15,806 bases of DNA from an uncultured Collinsella sp. (GCA_900757185.1 CAAEMX010000057.1:1-15806), one strand, 5' to 3'. Shown: positions 1-6,736, numbered from the stretch's first letter. Numbers and translations: made by a program. The notes: generated from the sequence alone by a model not told the origin.

Positions 1-20
1 ACCAGGTCGTCTGCATCCAT
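1..20 (-). CDS. 5' end of an unidentified leftward gene, cut by window edge
   Basis: On the minus strand an ATG at position 20 opens a frame reading MDADDL before the window ends. An AAGGAG Shine-Dalgarno lies 5 nt upstream of the ATG (plus positions 26-31), which is what supports a real start. Only six full codons are visible, so no function can be proposed. It lies 86 bp downstream of the membrane LuxR gene on the same strand and could share its transcript. The 62-80 inverted repeat lies in the gap. Confidence 0.5.
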
Positions 21-61
21 GGGCGCTCCTTCGACGTTAATTGAAGGGTACCGCCTCGCGG

Positions 62-80
62 TGACATCGTTTTTATGTCA
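62..80. promoter_or_regulatory. Inverted repeat TGACAT-N7-ATGTCA
   Basis: Perfect 6-bp arms at 62-67 and 75-80 are separated by 7 nt. On the minus strand the right arm is part of TTGACA, a consensus-like -35 hexamer, but no good -10 follows at 16-18 bp. The site lies between the LuxR-family gene and the next leftward gene, so it could be an operator or part of a weak terminator. No T-tract follows it. Function is a guess. Confidence 0.25.
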
Positions 81-106
81 ACCTTGGTCTAACAGAGCCT
101 TTTGTT

Positions 107-1513
107 TTAGGCCGAGGGGAAGGCCTTGGTGAGACCGGCGCGCGTCTGCGTGTCGGTCTTTTGATAAATGGAACTCAGGTGGCGCTGCACCATGCGCATC
201 GAGATGCCGAGCTCCTCGGCGATCTGCTTGAGCGGGCGTTCATCCTGGGTCACGGCTATGAGCACGTCGACTTCGCGCGGGGTGAGAGCGTGGTTGGCGA
301 TGAAGGCCTGGCGCTGTTCTTCGATACTCGGTGAGGCGAGCGCTTCCTCGGCAAGCTGTTGATGTTTGCGTTCCTGCTCGGTTTGGGGTAGGCGGAACAA
401 GCCGGCTGCCACGAATGCTGCGCAGGCGGCGACGAGAAGCACGACCGCGCCAATCATGATGAGGGCGACGTTGCCAGAGGTCACAAGCGCAAGCGAGACG
501 CCCGACGTGGTGAACGCGCACACGTTATTGGCCGCACGGCCCATGCCGGCCCAGAAGGCGGGCACGTGCATGCGCGGTGCCAGCTGAGTAAACGTGGCGG
601 TAAAGAACGTGACGAAAAAGCCCGAGCTCAGGTAAAAGACGACAAGGCCCAGGTTGGGATCGGCGCCGGCTTCCACGGCCAGGATGGAAATGGTCGAGAG
701 CACGGCGATGCCGAGCATGACAAGTCCCATGTATCGGCGCTCGGCAAGATCAAAGATAATGCCGGCGGCAAGGCCGCTCGCCGCCAAAAAGAGGCACGGC
801 CATGTTTGCACGGCAATGGTGCCGTGGGCGTTGGAGAGCGTGACCACGTTGTCGAGGGTCGAGAACAAGCAGGCCAGAATCATGACGAGCGCGATGCTCC
901 AACACGCCTGCTTGGCAAGGGCGTGCGATGGCTCAACAAAGGGATTGATGGCGGGGTTCGCGGCTGTGTCTGTGTTTTGAGGAGCAGCGCTGAGGGCAGA
1001 GATGGCGATCGTCGCTGTGCCGAGAACGATAAGCTCTGCGATACCGCCGCAATTGAGCAGGTTGACGGCGAACTGCATCAGGATGCCCGCGGCATAGGCC
1101 GCTCCCGCGCCGGTGGCGAGTTTGGGGTCATCTTGGAATGCCAACGAAAAAGCGTGGTGAGCAGCGGCATCCAGCAGACCGAGCCCAAAGAATGCCACGC
1201 AGCCCAGAATCTCGAGCACAAGCGGGGCCGTAGGGAACTGAATTTGCGTCAGGCCCATGATGACGATAGGGACGGCGGCGGCGTTGACGGCTGCTAGTGA
1301 GTGGCCTTTGCGCTGTGCGAGCCCGAACAGCGGCGCGTATCCGATAAGGCCGATCACGCTGGCGCCTAGGATGAAACCCTGTGCGAGCACAACGCGTTCG
1401 GCACCGGAGAGCAGCCCGACATTGATATCGAAGCGAAACTCGGCGGAAAGAAAGGCGAAGGTAAAAAGCGCGAGTGCCAGAAGCACGTTGATTTTAGGCT
1501 TGCTTAGGTTCAA
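107..1513 (-). CDS. Membrane-embedded LuxR-family transcriptional regulator
   Basis: The product is 468 aa. Residues 1-375 are strongly hydrophobic with about 10-12 predicted membrane segments, resembling an MFS-like sensor module. The C-terminal 60 residues form a LuxR/GerE helix-turn-helix: LTPREVDVLIA, then QIAEELGISMRMVQRHLSSI. This architecture is common and multi-copy in Coriobacteriia, where such proteins are thought to sense a small molecule in the membrane and control an adjacent gene. The start is a TTG at 1511-1513, preceded on the minus strand by AAAGGA with 6-nt spacing, and no ATG competes nearby. A TACAAT -10 lies about 38 nt upstream. The gene diverges from the surface-protein gene at 1728, the natural candidate target. 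The ligand is unknown. Confidence 0.88.
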   Translation of the reverse strand: MNLSKPKINVLLALALFTFAFLSAEFRFDINVGLLSGAERVVLAQGFILGASVIGLIGYAPLFGLAQRKGHSLAAVNAAAVPIVIMGLTQIQFPTAPLVLEILGCVAFFGLGLLDAAAHHAFSLAFQDDPKLATGAGAAYAAGILMQFAVNLLNCGGIAELIVLGTATIAISALSAAPQNTDTAANPAINPFVEPSHALAKQACWSIALVMILACLFSTLDNVVTLSNAHGTIAVQTWPCLFLAASGLAAGIIFDLAERRYMGLVMLGIAVLSTISILAVEAGADPNLGLVVFYLSSGFFVTFFTATFTQLAPRMHVPAFWAGMGRAANNVCAFTTSGVSLALVTSGNVALIMIGAVVLLVAACAAFVAAGLFRLPQTEQERKHQQLAEEALASPSIEEQRQAFIANHALTPREVDVLIAVTQDERPLKQIAEELGISMRMVQRHLSSIYQKTDTQTRAGLTKAFPSA

Positions 1514-1550
1514 GGACGGTCCTTTGGGTGGACGAATAATCGTGTCCTCG

Positions 1551-1556
1551 ATTGTA
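1551..1556 (-). promoter_or_regulatory. Candidate -10 box for the LuxR-family gene
   Basis: The minus strand reads TACAAT here, 37 nt upstream of the TTG start. No convincing -35 hexamer is seen at 16-18 bp. The 1514-1727 gap also contains a GGCAAC-N9-GTTGCC hairpin (1603-1608 and 1618-1623) followed by TTTT on the plus strand. It could be a weak attenuator or be meaningless. Confidence 0.3.
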
Positions 1557-1682
1557 GGCCAGGTCGGTAGGGGGTGGGCCTTTCGGGGGGCGGGGCGCGC
1601 TTGGCAACCTCATGCTCGTTGCCTTTTGCGCTGGCAGATGCGCCACTTGAGAATTTGTGCCCCGGGATCCGGCTATCTTCCC

Positions 1683-1697
1683 GTAACATGGTGTTAC
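1683..1697. promoter_or_regulatory. Palindrome GTAACA-TGG-TGTTAC upstream of the surface-protein gene
   Basis: Perfect 6-bp arms with a 3-nt centre lie 30 nt before the start codon at 1728. They directly follow TATCTT (1674-1679), a possible -10 box. The right side reads TGTTACAGA, identical to the core half-site of the 2926-3141 array downstream of the same gene. Position and symmetry suit a dimeric regulator binding site. That is inference. Confidence 0.35.
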
Positions 1698-1727
1698 AGA
1701 AGCACCCCTTACGACAAGGAGGCTCAC

Positions 1728-2888
1728 ATGCGAAAGCAAATCCATGACAACCCAATCGACCACGGCCGCGCGTGCTTGCTCTCCCACGGAACATGGCGCC
1801 GCGTGGGCGCAAAACTCGCCTGCGCGGGGGCCTGCGTGCTCATGGCCGGCCAGCTGCTGCTACCGAGCGTGGCGCTCGCGACCGAGTGCGCGGATTCCTC
1901 CGCCGCGACGGGCGAGGTTGCCGCGGCTCTGGTGACGCCGGCAGTTGCGGAGGATGCGGCTCCGGCGACCACGCCTGCAACCGACGCTGCTCCGGCGGCA
2001 CAAACTGTCGCCGAACCTCAGCAGACGACTCCGGCTGACGCCGCCGATGAGTCTAACAATGCGGTACCCGCTGAACAAAACATTCCCAGTGACAACGCCG
2101 CCGCGCCGGCAAACGACGCCATTACGTCGCATGGTGTGACCGACGTGACAGATAAGACCGTCGATGGCGTGTTTGCGCCCAATGCGGCCAATATGCTGTG
2201 CGAGCAGCCGGCTGATGATTGGCAAACTATCGACGTTATCGAGATTGACGACGCCACCACCATCTTTAGGGCGGGCGATAAACCGGACTTTACGGCAGAC
2301 ACTCCGGCGGGCTCGAACTCCATTCTTCAGTGTGAGTTCTGGACGGGCAGCGATGGCAGTGAAGTGAACTCCGATATATTCTGGGACCGGAAAATCACCA
2401 ACCACATCGACGCTTTTAAATCTGGTGTGACCTATCGCTATGGCCTGTACTTTAAGCCGGCGTGGGATTTCTTCTTTACGTCTAACATTAAACTGATGGT
2501 CAATGGCGTGGAGTGCAGTTATCGGGTGGATAAGGCAAGCGAGCATGCGCCTGTTCCCGGCTTGTTCCGTACGCTATGGCTAATCACCGACCTGACGTTT
2601 ACGCCCGAGGCTAAGCCGGTCCCGGTCGACCCGGAGATGCCGGCGCCGCAGCCCGAGGTTAAGCCCGATACCAAGCTCGAGCAGAAACCGGAGATCAAGC
2701 CGGAGACCAAGCCTGCCGCAACCACCACGGTGACCAAGACGGTTGAGAAAACCACGCCGGCCAAGAAGTCCCACGCCGTCCTGGCTGCCACGGGCGATGC
2801 CACCGCGATGACGGTCGCCGCCCTGGGTATCGCCGGTGCAACCGTTGCCGCCGCCGGTGTCGCCGCGACCAAGCGCCGCAAGCGCTAA
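1728..2888 (+). CDS. Secreted, sortase-type cell-surface protein of unknown function
   Basis: The product is 386 aa. The start is the ATG at 1728 with AAGGAGG 5 nt upstream; the open frame extends further 5' but without a comparable ribosome site. Residues 1-51 form a long signal peptide with cleavage plausible after SVALA. Residues about 52-130 are a low-complexity Ala/Pro/Thr linker. Residues about 135-290 look like one globular beta-rich domain (SGVTYRYGLYFKP, later SNIKLMVNGVEC). A Pro/Lys/Glu-rich, wall-spanning-like stretch follows. The end has LAATGD (352-357), a hydrophobic helix and the basic tail KRRKR, which is a sortase sorting signal with Ala instead of Pro. LAXTG is the motif known for class E sortases of high-GC actinobacteria. 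The ligand and any enzymatic activity are unknown. It diverges from the membrane LuxR regulator. Confidence 0.85.
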   Translation: MRKQIHDNPIDHGRACLLSHGTWRRVGAKLACAGACVLMAGQLLLPSVALATECADSSAATGEVAAALVTPAVAEDAAPATTPATDAAPAAQTVAEPQQTTPADAADESNNAVPAEQNIPSDNAAAPANDAITSHGVTDVTDKTVDGVFAPNAANMLCEQPADDWQTIDVIEIDDATTIFRAGDKPDFTADTPAGSNSILQCEFWTGSDGSEVNSDIFWDRKITNHIDAFKSGVTYRYGLYFKPAWDFFFTSNIKLMVNGVECSYRVDKASEHAPVPGLFRTLWLITDLTFTPEAKPVPVDPEMPAPQPEVKPDTKLEQKPEIKPETKPAATTTVTKTVEKTTPAKKSHAVLAATGDATAMTVAALGIAGATVAAAGVAATKRRKR

Positions 2889-2925
2889 GTTTTGGTGACA
2901 GCTCCCATCCTCGGCTTCAGTAAAA

Positions 2926-3141
2926 TCTCAATCTGTAACACCTGACCGTTCAAAACGGCCCTAGATGTTACAGATTTAGATGAATCGTCTGACCGCCGGC
3001 GCAATGTCTCGATCTGTAACACGTAGCAAGGAATTTTGCCTCTTACTGTTACAAATCGAGATGCAGCGGGGACGGCTGGCGCAATATCTCAATCTGTAAC
3101 AACTACGATGCTCAACGGGCTCCAGGTGTTACAGATCGAGA
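2926..3141. repeat. Array of three 55-bp palindromes with 80-bp period
   Basis: Six copies of a 15-bp site (consensus TCTCRATCTGTAACA) alternate in orientation. Forward copies lie at 2926-2940, 3007-3021 and 3087-3101. Inverted copies lie at 2966-2980, 3047-3061 and 3127-3141. Each pair matches 14 of 15 and encloses exactly 25 nt of unrelated sequence. Pairs are separated by 26 and 25 nt, and both separators end in a similar GGCGCAAT. The result is a site every 40-41 bp with alternating strand. It fills much of the gap between the surface-protein gene and the nfnB terminator, and nothing coding is visible in it. It could be a REP-type repeat, a set of RNA hairpins or a multi-operator array. 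Confidence 0.85.
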
Positions 3142-3159
3142 CAAAACGACCGGGCAAGT

Positions 3160-3206
3160 CCCCAAACCACCACAAAGGTGCCTGTCTCCTTTGTGGTGAT
3201 CTGGGG
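3160..3206. repeat. Hairpin repeat with CACCACAAAGG arms
   Basis: Perfect 11-bp arms at 3168-3178 and 3188-3198 enclose the loop TGCCTGTCT. After a short mismatch zone the pairing resumes as CCCC (3160-3163) with GGGG (3203-3206). It lies between the 80-bp-period array and the nfnB terminator and lacks a T-tract of its own. The form suits a dispersed REP-like element rather than a terminator. Confidence 0.6.
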
Positions 3207-3216
3207 TCTGGCATAG

Positions 3217-3254
3217 AAAAAGTCCCCGCCGGGCGTGTGCTCGACGGGGACTTT
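3217..3254 (-). terminator. Rho-independent terminator of the nfnAB operon
   Basis: Arms AAAGTCCCCG (3219-3228) and CGGGGACTTT (3245-3254) form a 10-bp stem. Read leftward, the stem ends in TTTTT and lies 28 bp past the nfnB stop codon. Confidence 0.85.
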
Positions 3255-3282
3255 GCCGTTTGGTGGCTAGCACTGCAGGTGA

Positions 3283-4692
3283 TTACTCGCCCAGCAGGTT
3301 CTTGGTGATGGAAGCGGCGGCCTTCTTGCCGGCGCCCATCGCCAGAATGACCGTAGCGGCACCGGTGACGATGTCGCCGCCGGCCCAGATGCGGGGATCG
3401 GTGGTCTGGCCGGTCTCCTCGTCGGCGACGATGTAGCCCCACTTGTTGAGCTCCATCTTGCCGCCGATCTTGGCAGCGAAGGGGTTGGCGTTGGTGCCGA
3501 TAGCCGAGATCGCGACGTCGCAGGGAATCTCCTCGATGGCGCCCTCGATGGGCACCGGGCGACGGCGGCCGGACTCGTCGGGCTCGCCGAGCTCCATCTT
3601 CTGGACCTTGACGGCGCACACGGAGCCGTCCTCGCCAGCGACAAACTCGAGCGGGGAGACGAGCGGCAGAACCTCGACGCCCTCGGCCTTGGCGTGGTGC
3701 AGCTCGGCGCGACGGCAGGGCATCTCGTCCTCGGTACGGCGGTAAGCGATGATGGCGTGCTCGGCGCCCAGGCGCTTGGCGGTACGGACAGCGTCCATAG
3801 CCACGTTGCCGCCACCAAAGACGACGACGTTCTTGCCGTGCTTGGTGGGGGTGTCGTACTCGGGGAACTTGTTGGCCTTCATCAGGTTCACGCGGGTGAG
3901 GTACTCGTTAGCGAAGAAGACGTTGGGCAGGTTCTCGCCGGGGACGTTGAGGAACTTGGGCAGGCCAGCGCCGGTCGCCACGTAGATGGCGTCGAAGCCC
4001 TGCTCGAACAGCTCCTCGGCCGTGGCCATGTTGCCCACGACGGAGTTGTACTCAAACTTGACGCCCATGTCCTCCAGGCCGTCGATCTCGCGCTTGACGA
4101 CTGCCTTGGGCAGACGGAACTCGGGGATGCCGTAGACCAGCACGCCGCCGCCGGTGAAGAATGCCTCGAAGACGGTGACGTCAAAGCCGTTGCGGGCGAG
4201 CTCGCCGGCGCAGGTGATGCCGGACGGGCCAGAGCCGACGACGGCGACCTTCTTGCCGTTCTTGGGAGCCATCTTGGGCGTGGAAGCGAGCTCGGGGCGG
4301 TCACCCAGGAAGCGCTCGAGCTGGCCGATGGCCACGGGCTCGGACTTCTTGCCACGGATGCACTTGCCCTCGCACTGGTTCTCCTGCGGGCAGACGCGGC
4401 CGCAGATGGCGGGAAGCATGGAGTCCTCGCGGATGGTATCGAGCGCGCCGCCGAAGTCCTTCTCGCGGATCTGCTCGATAAAGCGGGGGATGTTGATGTT
4501 GACGGGGCAGCCCTCAACGCAGAACGGCTTCTTGCAGTTGAGGCAGCGCTCGGCCTCGGCCAGCGCCATCTCCTCGGTGAAGCCCTTGTCGACGGGGCGG
4601 AAGTCGCAGGCGCGCTCGGCAGCCGGCTCCTCGTTATCGGGGGTGCGGGGCGACTTCATATCGGCAACGAAACGACCGTTAACTAGTGGCAT
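3283..4692 (-). CDS. nfnB: NfnB-type flavoprotein (NADP/ferredoxin subunit; GltD-like)
   Basis: The product is 469 aa. An N-terminal iron-sulfur domain carries Cys 50, 53, 58, 62 and Cys 97, 101, 107, 111, enough for two [4Fe-4S] clusters. A first dinucleotide fold follows (VVGSGPSG, about 151-158, FAD), then a second (VVFGGGNVAMD, about 290-300, NADPH). A C-terminal flavin motif WAGGDIVTG (about 436) closes it. Size and order match the glutamate synthase small-subunit family and the large subunit of NfnAB. I prefer NfnB because the upstream partner is an NfnA-like protein and no large glutamate synthase subunit is present in the window. NfnAB couples NADPH, NADH and ferredoxin by flavin-based electron bifurcation in the cytoplasm. 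The start overlaps the nfnA stop region by 10 nt, implying coupled translation. A stand-alone GltD-like role cannot be excluded. Confidence 0.87.
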   Translation of the reverse strand: MPLVNGRFVADMKSPRTPDNEEPAAERACDFRPVDKGFTEEMALAEAERCLNCKKPFCVEGCPVNINIPRFIEQIREKDFGGALDTIREDSMLPAICGRVCPQENQCEGKCIRGKKSEPVAIGQLERFLGDRPELASTPKMAPKNGKKVAVVGSGPSGITCAGELARNGFDVTVFEAFFTGGGVLVYGIPEFRLPKAVVKREIDGLEDMGVKFEYNSVVGNMATAEELFEQGFDAIYVATGAGLPKFLNVPGENLPNVFFANEYLTRVNLMKANKFPEYDTPTKHGKNVVVFGGGNVAMDAVRTAKRLGAEHAIIAYRRTEDEMPCRRAELHHAKAEGVEVLPLVSPLEFVAGEDGSVCAVKVQKMELGEPDESGRRRPVPIEGAIEEIPCDVAISAIGTNANPFAAKIGGKMELNKWGYIVADEETGQTTDPRIWAGGDIVTGAATVILAMGAGKKAAASITKNLLGE

Positions 4693-5522
4693 GCGCAGCT
4701 CTTTTCCTCATAGGCCTTGAGGGACGCGCCCTCTTCGGAACGGTAAGCGGCCTGGCGGGCACGAAGGTCATCCCAGTCGACCAGGGTGGCATCGAAGTCG
4801 GGGCCGTCGACGCAAGCGAACTTGGTCACGCCGCCCACCTCGACGCGGCAGCAGCCGCACATACCGGTGCCGTCAACCATGATGGGGTTGAGCGACGCGG
4901 TGATGGGGGTGTCGTACTTCTGGGCGGTGAGGGTCGAGAACTTCATCATCGGAACGGGGCCGACGCAGAAGACCTGGCTCACGGCCTTGTCCTGCAGCAG
5001 GCGCTCCAGCGGAGCGGTGACAACGCCCTGCTCGCCGTGGGAGCCGTCGTCGGTGGTGATGTGGATGTGGTCCTCGTCGAGGAGCTCGCGGAACTGGTCC
5101 TCCATGAGCAGGAGGTCCTTGGTGCGGGCGCCCATGATGGCGTGGACCTCGTGACCGGTCTCGACCAGGTGCTTGGCGACCGGGAAGGCAATTGCCAGGC
5201 CGACGCCGCCGCCAATGACGGCGCAGGGGCCCTCGGCCATCTCGGTGGGAACGCCCAGCGGGCCCACGACGTCGCGCAGCGACTCGCCGGCCTCGTAGGT
5301 GGAAAGCATCTCGGTGGTCTTGCCGATCACCATGAAGATGAACTCGACCCAGCCCTCGTCACCGTTCCAGCCGGCTAGGGTAAACGGGACGCGCTCGCCC
5401 GTCTCGTTGGCGCGAACCATGAGGAACTGTCCAGCGTGCGCATGCTTGGCGATAGCGGGCGCCTCGATGCGGAACTTGAACACCTTCTCCGAGAACTGCG
5501 TCTTCTCCAGGATCTTATACAT
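4683..5522 (-). CDS. nfnA: NfnA-type FAD/[2Fe-2S] subunit (NADH subunit)
   Basis: The product is 279 aa, of the ferredoxin-NADP reductase/PyrK-like fold. Residues 1-97 form the FAD-binding barrel with RVPFTL at 44-49. Residues 98-200 form the NAD domain (AVIGGGVGLAIAF at 101-113). The C-terminal cluster loop runs MVDGTGMCGCCRV, with Asp217, Cys222, Cys225 and Cys237 in the spacing of the Asp-plus-three-Cys [2Fe-2S] site known in NfnA proteins. The protein ends with an extra CACH. It is the first gene of a two-gene operon whose second gene overlaps it by 10 nt, the arrangement of nfnA-nfnB in Thermotoga-type systems. The start ATG at 5520-5522 follows GAGAGGGG at 4-nt spacing. The name sulfide dehydrogenase subunit would refer to the same family. 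Confidence 0.86.
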   Translation of the reverse strand: MYKILEKTQFSEKVFKFRIEAPAIAKHAHAGQFLMVRANETGERVPFTLAGWNGDEGWVEFIFMVIGKTTEMLSTYEAGESLRDVVGPLGVPTEMAEGPCAVIGGGVGLAIAFPVAKHLVETGHEVHAIMGARTKDLLLMEDQFRELLDEDHIHITTDDGSHGEQGVVTAPLERLLQDKAVSQVFCVGPVPMMKFSTLTAQKYDTPITASLNPIMVDGTGMCGCCRVEVGGVTKFACVDGPDFDATLVDWDDLRARQAAYRSEEGASLKAYEEKSCACH

Positions 5523-5627
5523 AGAACCCCTCTCTTGTTAGGGCCGCCGAACCGTGCCTCCACGGAAATGGACGGTAGCCCGAGTAAAACCGTACGCGCA
5601 CAGGCGTTGTGCAGACATACGGTGCAA

Positions 5628-5633
5628 ATTATA
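5628..5633 (-). promoter_or_regulatory. Candidate -10 box of the nfnAB operon
   Basis: The minus strand reads a perfect TATAAT 105 nt upstream of the nfnA start, preceded at 17 bp by the poor -35 CGTAAA. The leader of about 98 nt contains a small CCGTG-CCTC-CACGG hairpin (5551-5564). I see no known riboswitch in it. The -10 box lies just left of the 5683-5881 repeat element. Confidence 0.45.
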
Positions 5634-5682
5634 CCCTCATGGACATGCTGTTTACGTGTATCTTCGGCAGGTGGGAAAAGTG

Positions 5683-5881
5683 ACCTACCAAAAAGGGACA
5701 GGTTTATTTTGGCAGGTTTTATCAGGTAAAACGGCAAAGGGGCCGGCCTCGCGCATCGGTGAGGCCGGCCCCCTTTGGAGCGCTGCATATGTATGGCGGC
5801 ACAGGGTTTATTACGGTGCGGCCGCCGCGGCGTTTCCGCAGATAAAACCTGCCAAAATAAACCTGTCCCTAAATGGTAGGT
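5683..5881. repeat. 199-bp element with 41-bp inverted terminal repeats
   Basis: Arms 5683-5723 and 5841-5881 pair in 38 of 41 positions; the only differences are a central AAA/TTT swap. Each contains GGGACAGGTTTATTTTGGC. The right arm ends 1 bp from the pth stop codon and the left arm lies about 50 bp upstream of the nfnA -10 box. A strong terminator hairpin sits inside. There is no coding frame. The form suits a MITE-like or REP-like mobile repeat that abuts pth. Confidence 0.8.
5736..5776 (-). terminator. GC-rich terminator hairpin downstream of pth
   Basis: Arms at 5736-5750 and 5761-5776 (core GGGGCCGGCCTC) form a stem of about 15 bp with one bulge, flanked by AAA and TTT. Leftward the stem runs into CCCCTTTGCCGTTTTA, so termination of pth is likely. 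It is carried inside the 199-bp repeat element. Confidence 0.7.
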
Positions 5882-5882
5882 T

Positions 5883-6512
5883 TTAGTGCTTGCCGTTGGC
5901 GGAAGCGGCGCCGTTTACGTGATCGCGGGCATAGATCACGCCGTGGACGATGGCCAGACCGGCGGCATCTGCGGCGCGGGCGCAGGTGTCCTGGAAGTCC
6001 TCGGCCTCGCGGGCGCGCAACTGCTTAAGCACGTAGTCGGCGACGGCCATCTTGCCGGGAGGGTTGCCGATGCCGGTACGGATGCGGCTAAAGTCGCGGC
6101 TGCCCATCTTGTCGATGATGGAGCGCAGGCCGTTGTGGCCAGCATGGCCACCGCCTACCTTGACGCGCACGTCACCGGCGGGAATGTCGAGCTCGTCGTG
6201 AATCACGAGCAGCTCCTCGGCCTTGATCTTGTACTCGCGGCAGAGCTTGGAGATGGGGCCGCCCGAGGTGTTCATGTACGACTGCGGCTTGACCAGCACG
6301 ATCCGGCGCTTGCCGCCCTCTTCCTCGGGATCGTTGATATTGATGAGCGCGACCTCGGCGCCTGCCTGGTTTTTCCAGTACGTGACGCCGGCCTGACGGG
6401 CCAGCTCGTCGATTGCCTTAAAGCCAGCGTTGTGGCGGGTCTCGGCATACTCATCGCCAGGGTTGCCAAGTCCGGCAACCATGCGAATCTTAAGCGGCTG
6501 TGCAGCTGCCAT
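5883..6512 (-). CDS. pth: Peptidyl-tRNA hydrolase
   Basis: This is a 209-aa bacterial Pth1-type enzyme that cleaves peptidyl-tRNA released from stalled ribosomes and recycles the tRNA. It shows VAGLGNPGDEYAETRHNAGF (about 12-31) with Asn17 and catalytic His27, VKPQSYMNTSG (about 75-84), VIHDELDIPAGDVRVKVGGG with the catalytic Asp106, and the C-terminal RIRTGIGNPPG. A short charged insertion, DPEEEGGKRR, follows the first sheet. I start it at the ATG at 6512 because GAAGGGA lies 5 nt upstream. An in-frame ATG 30 nt earlier (6542) has no comparable site. It is separated from prs by a very strong terminator, so it probably has its own promoter between 6513 and 6630, where I could not identify good hexamers. 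Confidence 0.95.
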   Translation of the reverse strand: MAAAQPLKIRMVAGLGNPGDEYAETRHNAGFKAIDELARQAGVTYWKNQAGAEVALININDPEEEGGKRRIVLVKPQSYMNTSGGPISKLCREYKIKAEELLVIHDELDIPAGDVRVKVGGGHAGHNGLRSIIDKMGSRDFSRIRTGIGNPPGKMAVADYVLKQLRAREAEDFQDTCARAADAAGLAIVHGVIYARDHVNGAASANGKH

Positions 6513-6630
6513 ATTTGTCCCTTCGTTACACAAATAGTTCAATCAACGACAAAGGCTACCACGCCCGCCGAAGGCGAGACTTCGTTTCAGCGAAATCCCA
6601 CCAGACAAAAGCGCGGCCGCGGCAGAGCGA

Positions 6631-6708
6631 GCCGTCGGAACAGAAGAAACCCCCGCGCGACCTTTGCGAAGCAAGGGGGAGCGCGGGGGTTTCTTCTGTT
6701 CCGACGGC
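6631..6708 (-). terminator. Very long terminator hairpin after prs
   Basis: Two perfectly complementary 28-bp arms (6631-6658 and 6681-6708) enclose a 22-nt loop. The loop has its own CCTTTGC-GAA-GCAAGG pairing. The arms contain CCCCCGCGC and GGGGGTTTCTTCTGTT, so the T-rich tract is part of the stem. It begins 28 bp past the prs stop and would work in both directions. Confidence 0.85.
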
Positions 6709-6736
6709 GATGCGTCGGGTTGCAAGGACGATGCGA

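Noticed and set aside
566..1297. 243-codon plus-strand frame inside the LuxR-family gene
   Set aside because: Antisense to the hydrophobic sensor domain, with no ribosome site and a charged low-information product.
1603..1630. Terminator between the divergent genes at 1514-1727
   Set aside because: The GGCAAC/GTTGCC stem is only 6 bp and no transcript is expected to end here between divergent genes.
1257..1727. N-terminal extension of the surface protein
   Set aside because: It overlaps the divergent regulator gene and precedes a clear AAGGAGG and signal peptide at 1728.
2926..3141. CRISPR array
   Set aside because: The repeated unit alternates in orientation, is only 15 bp and has three pairs. 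A CRISPR has direct repeats of one orientation, usually with cas genes or a leader nearby, and none are seen.
3694..4686. 330-codon open frame opposite nfnB
   Set aside because: Same shadow effect; the Ala/Val/Gly/Leu-rich product has no recognisable motif, whereas the minus strand encodes full iron-sulfur and nucleotide motifs.
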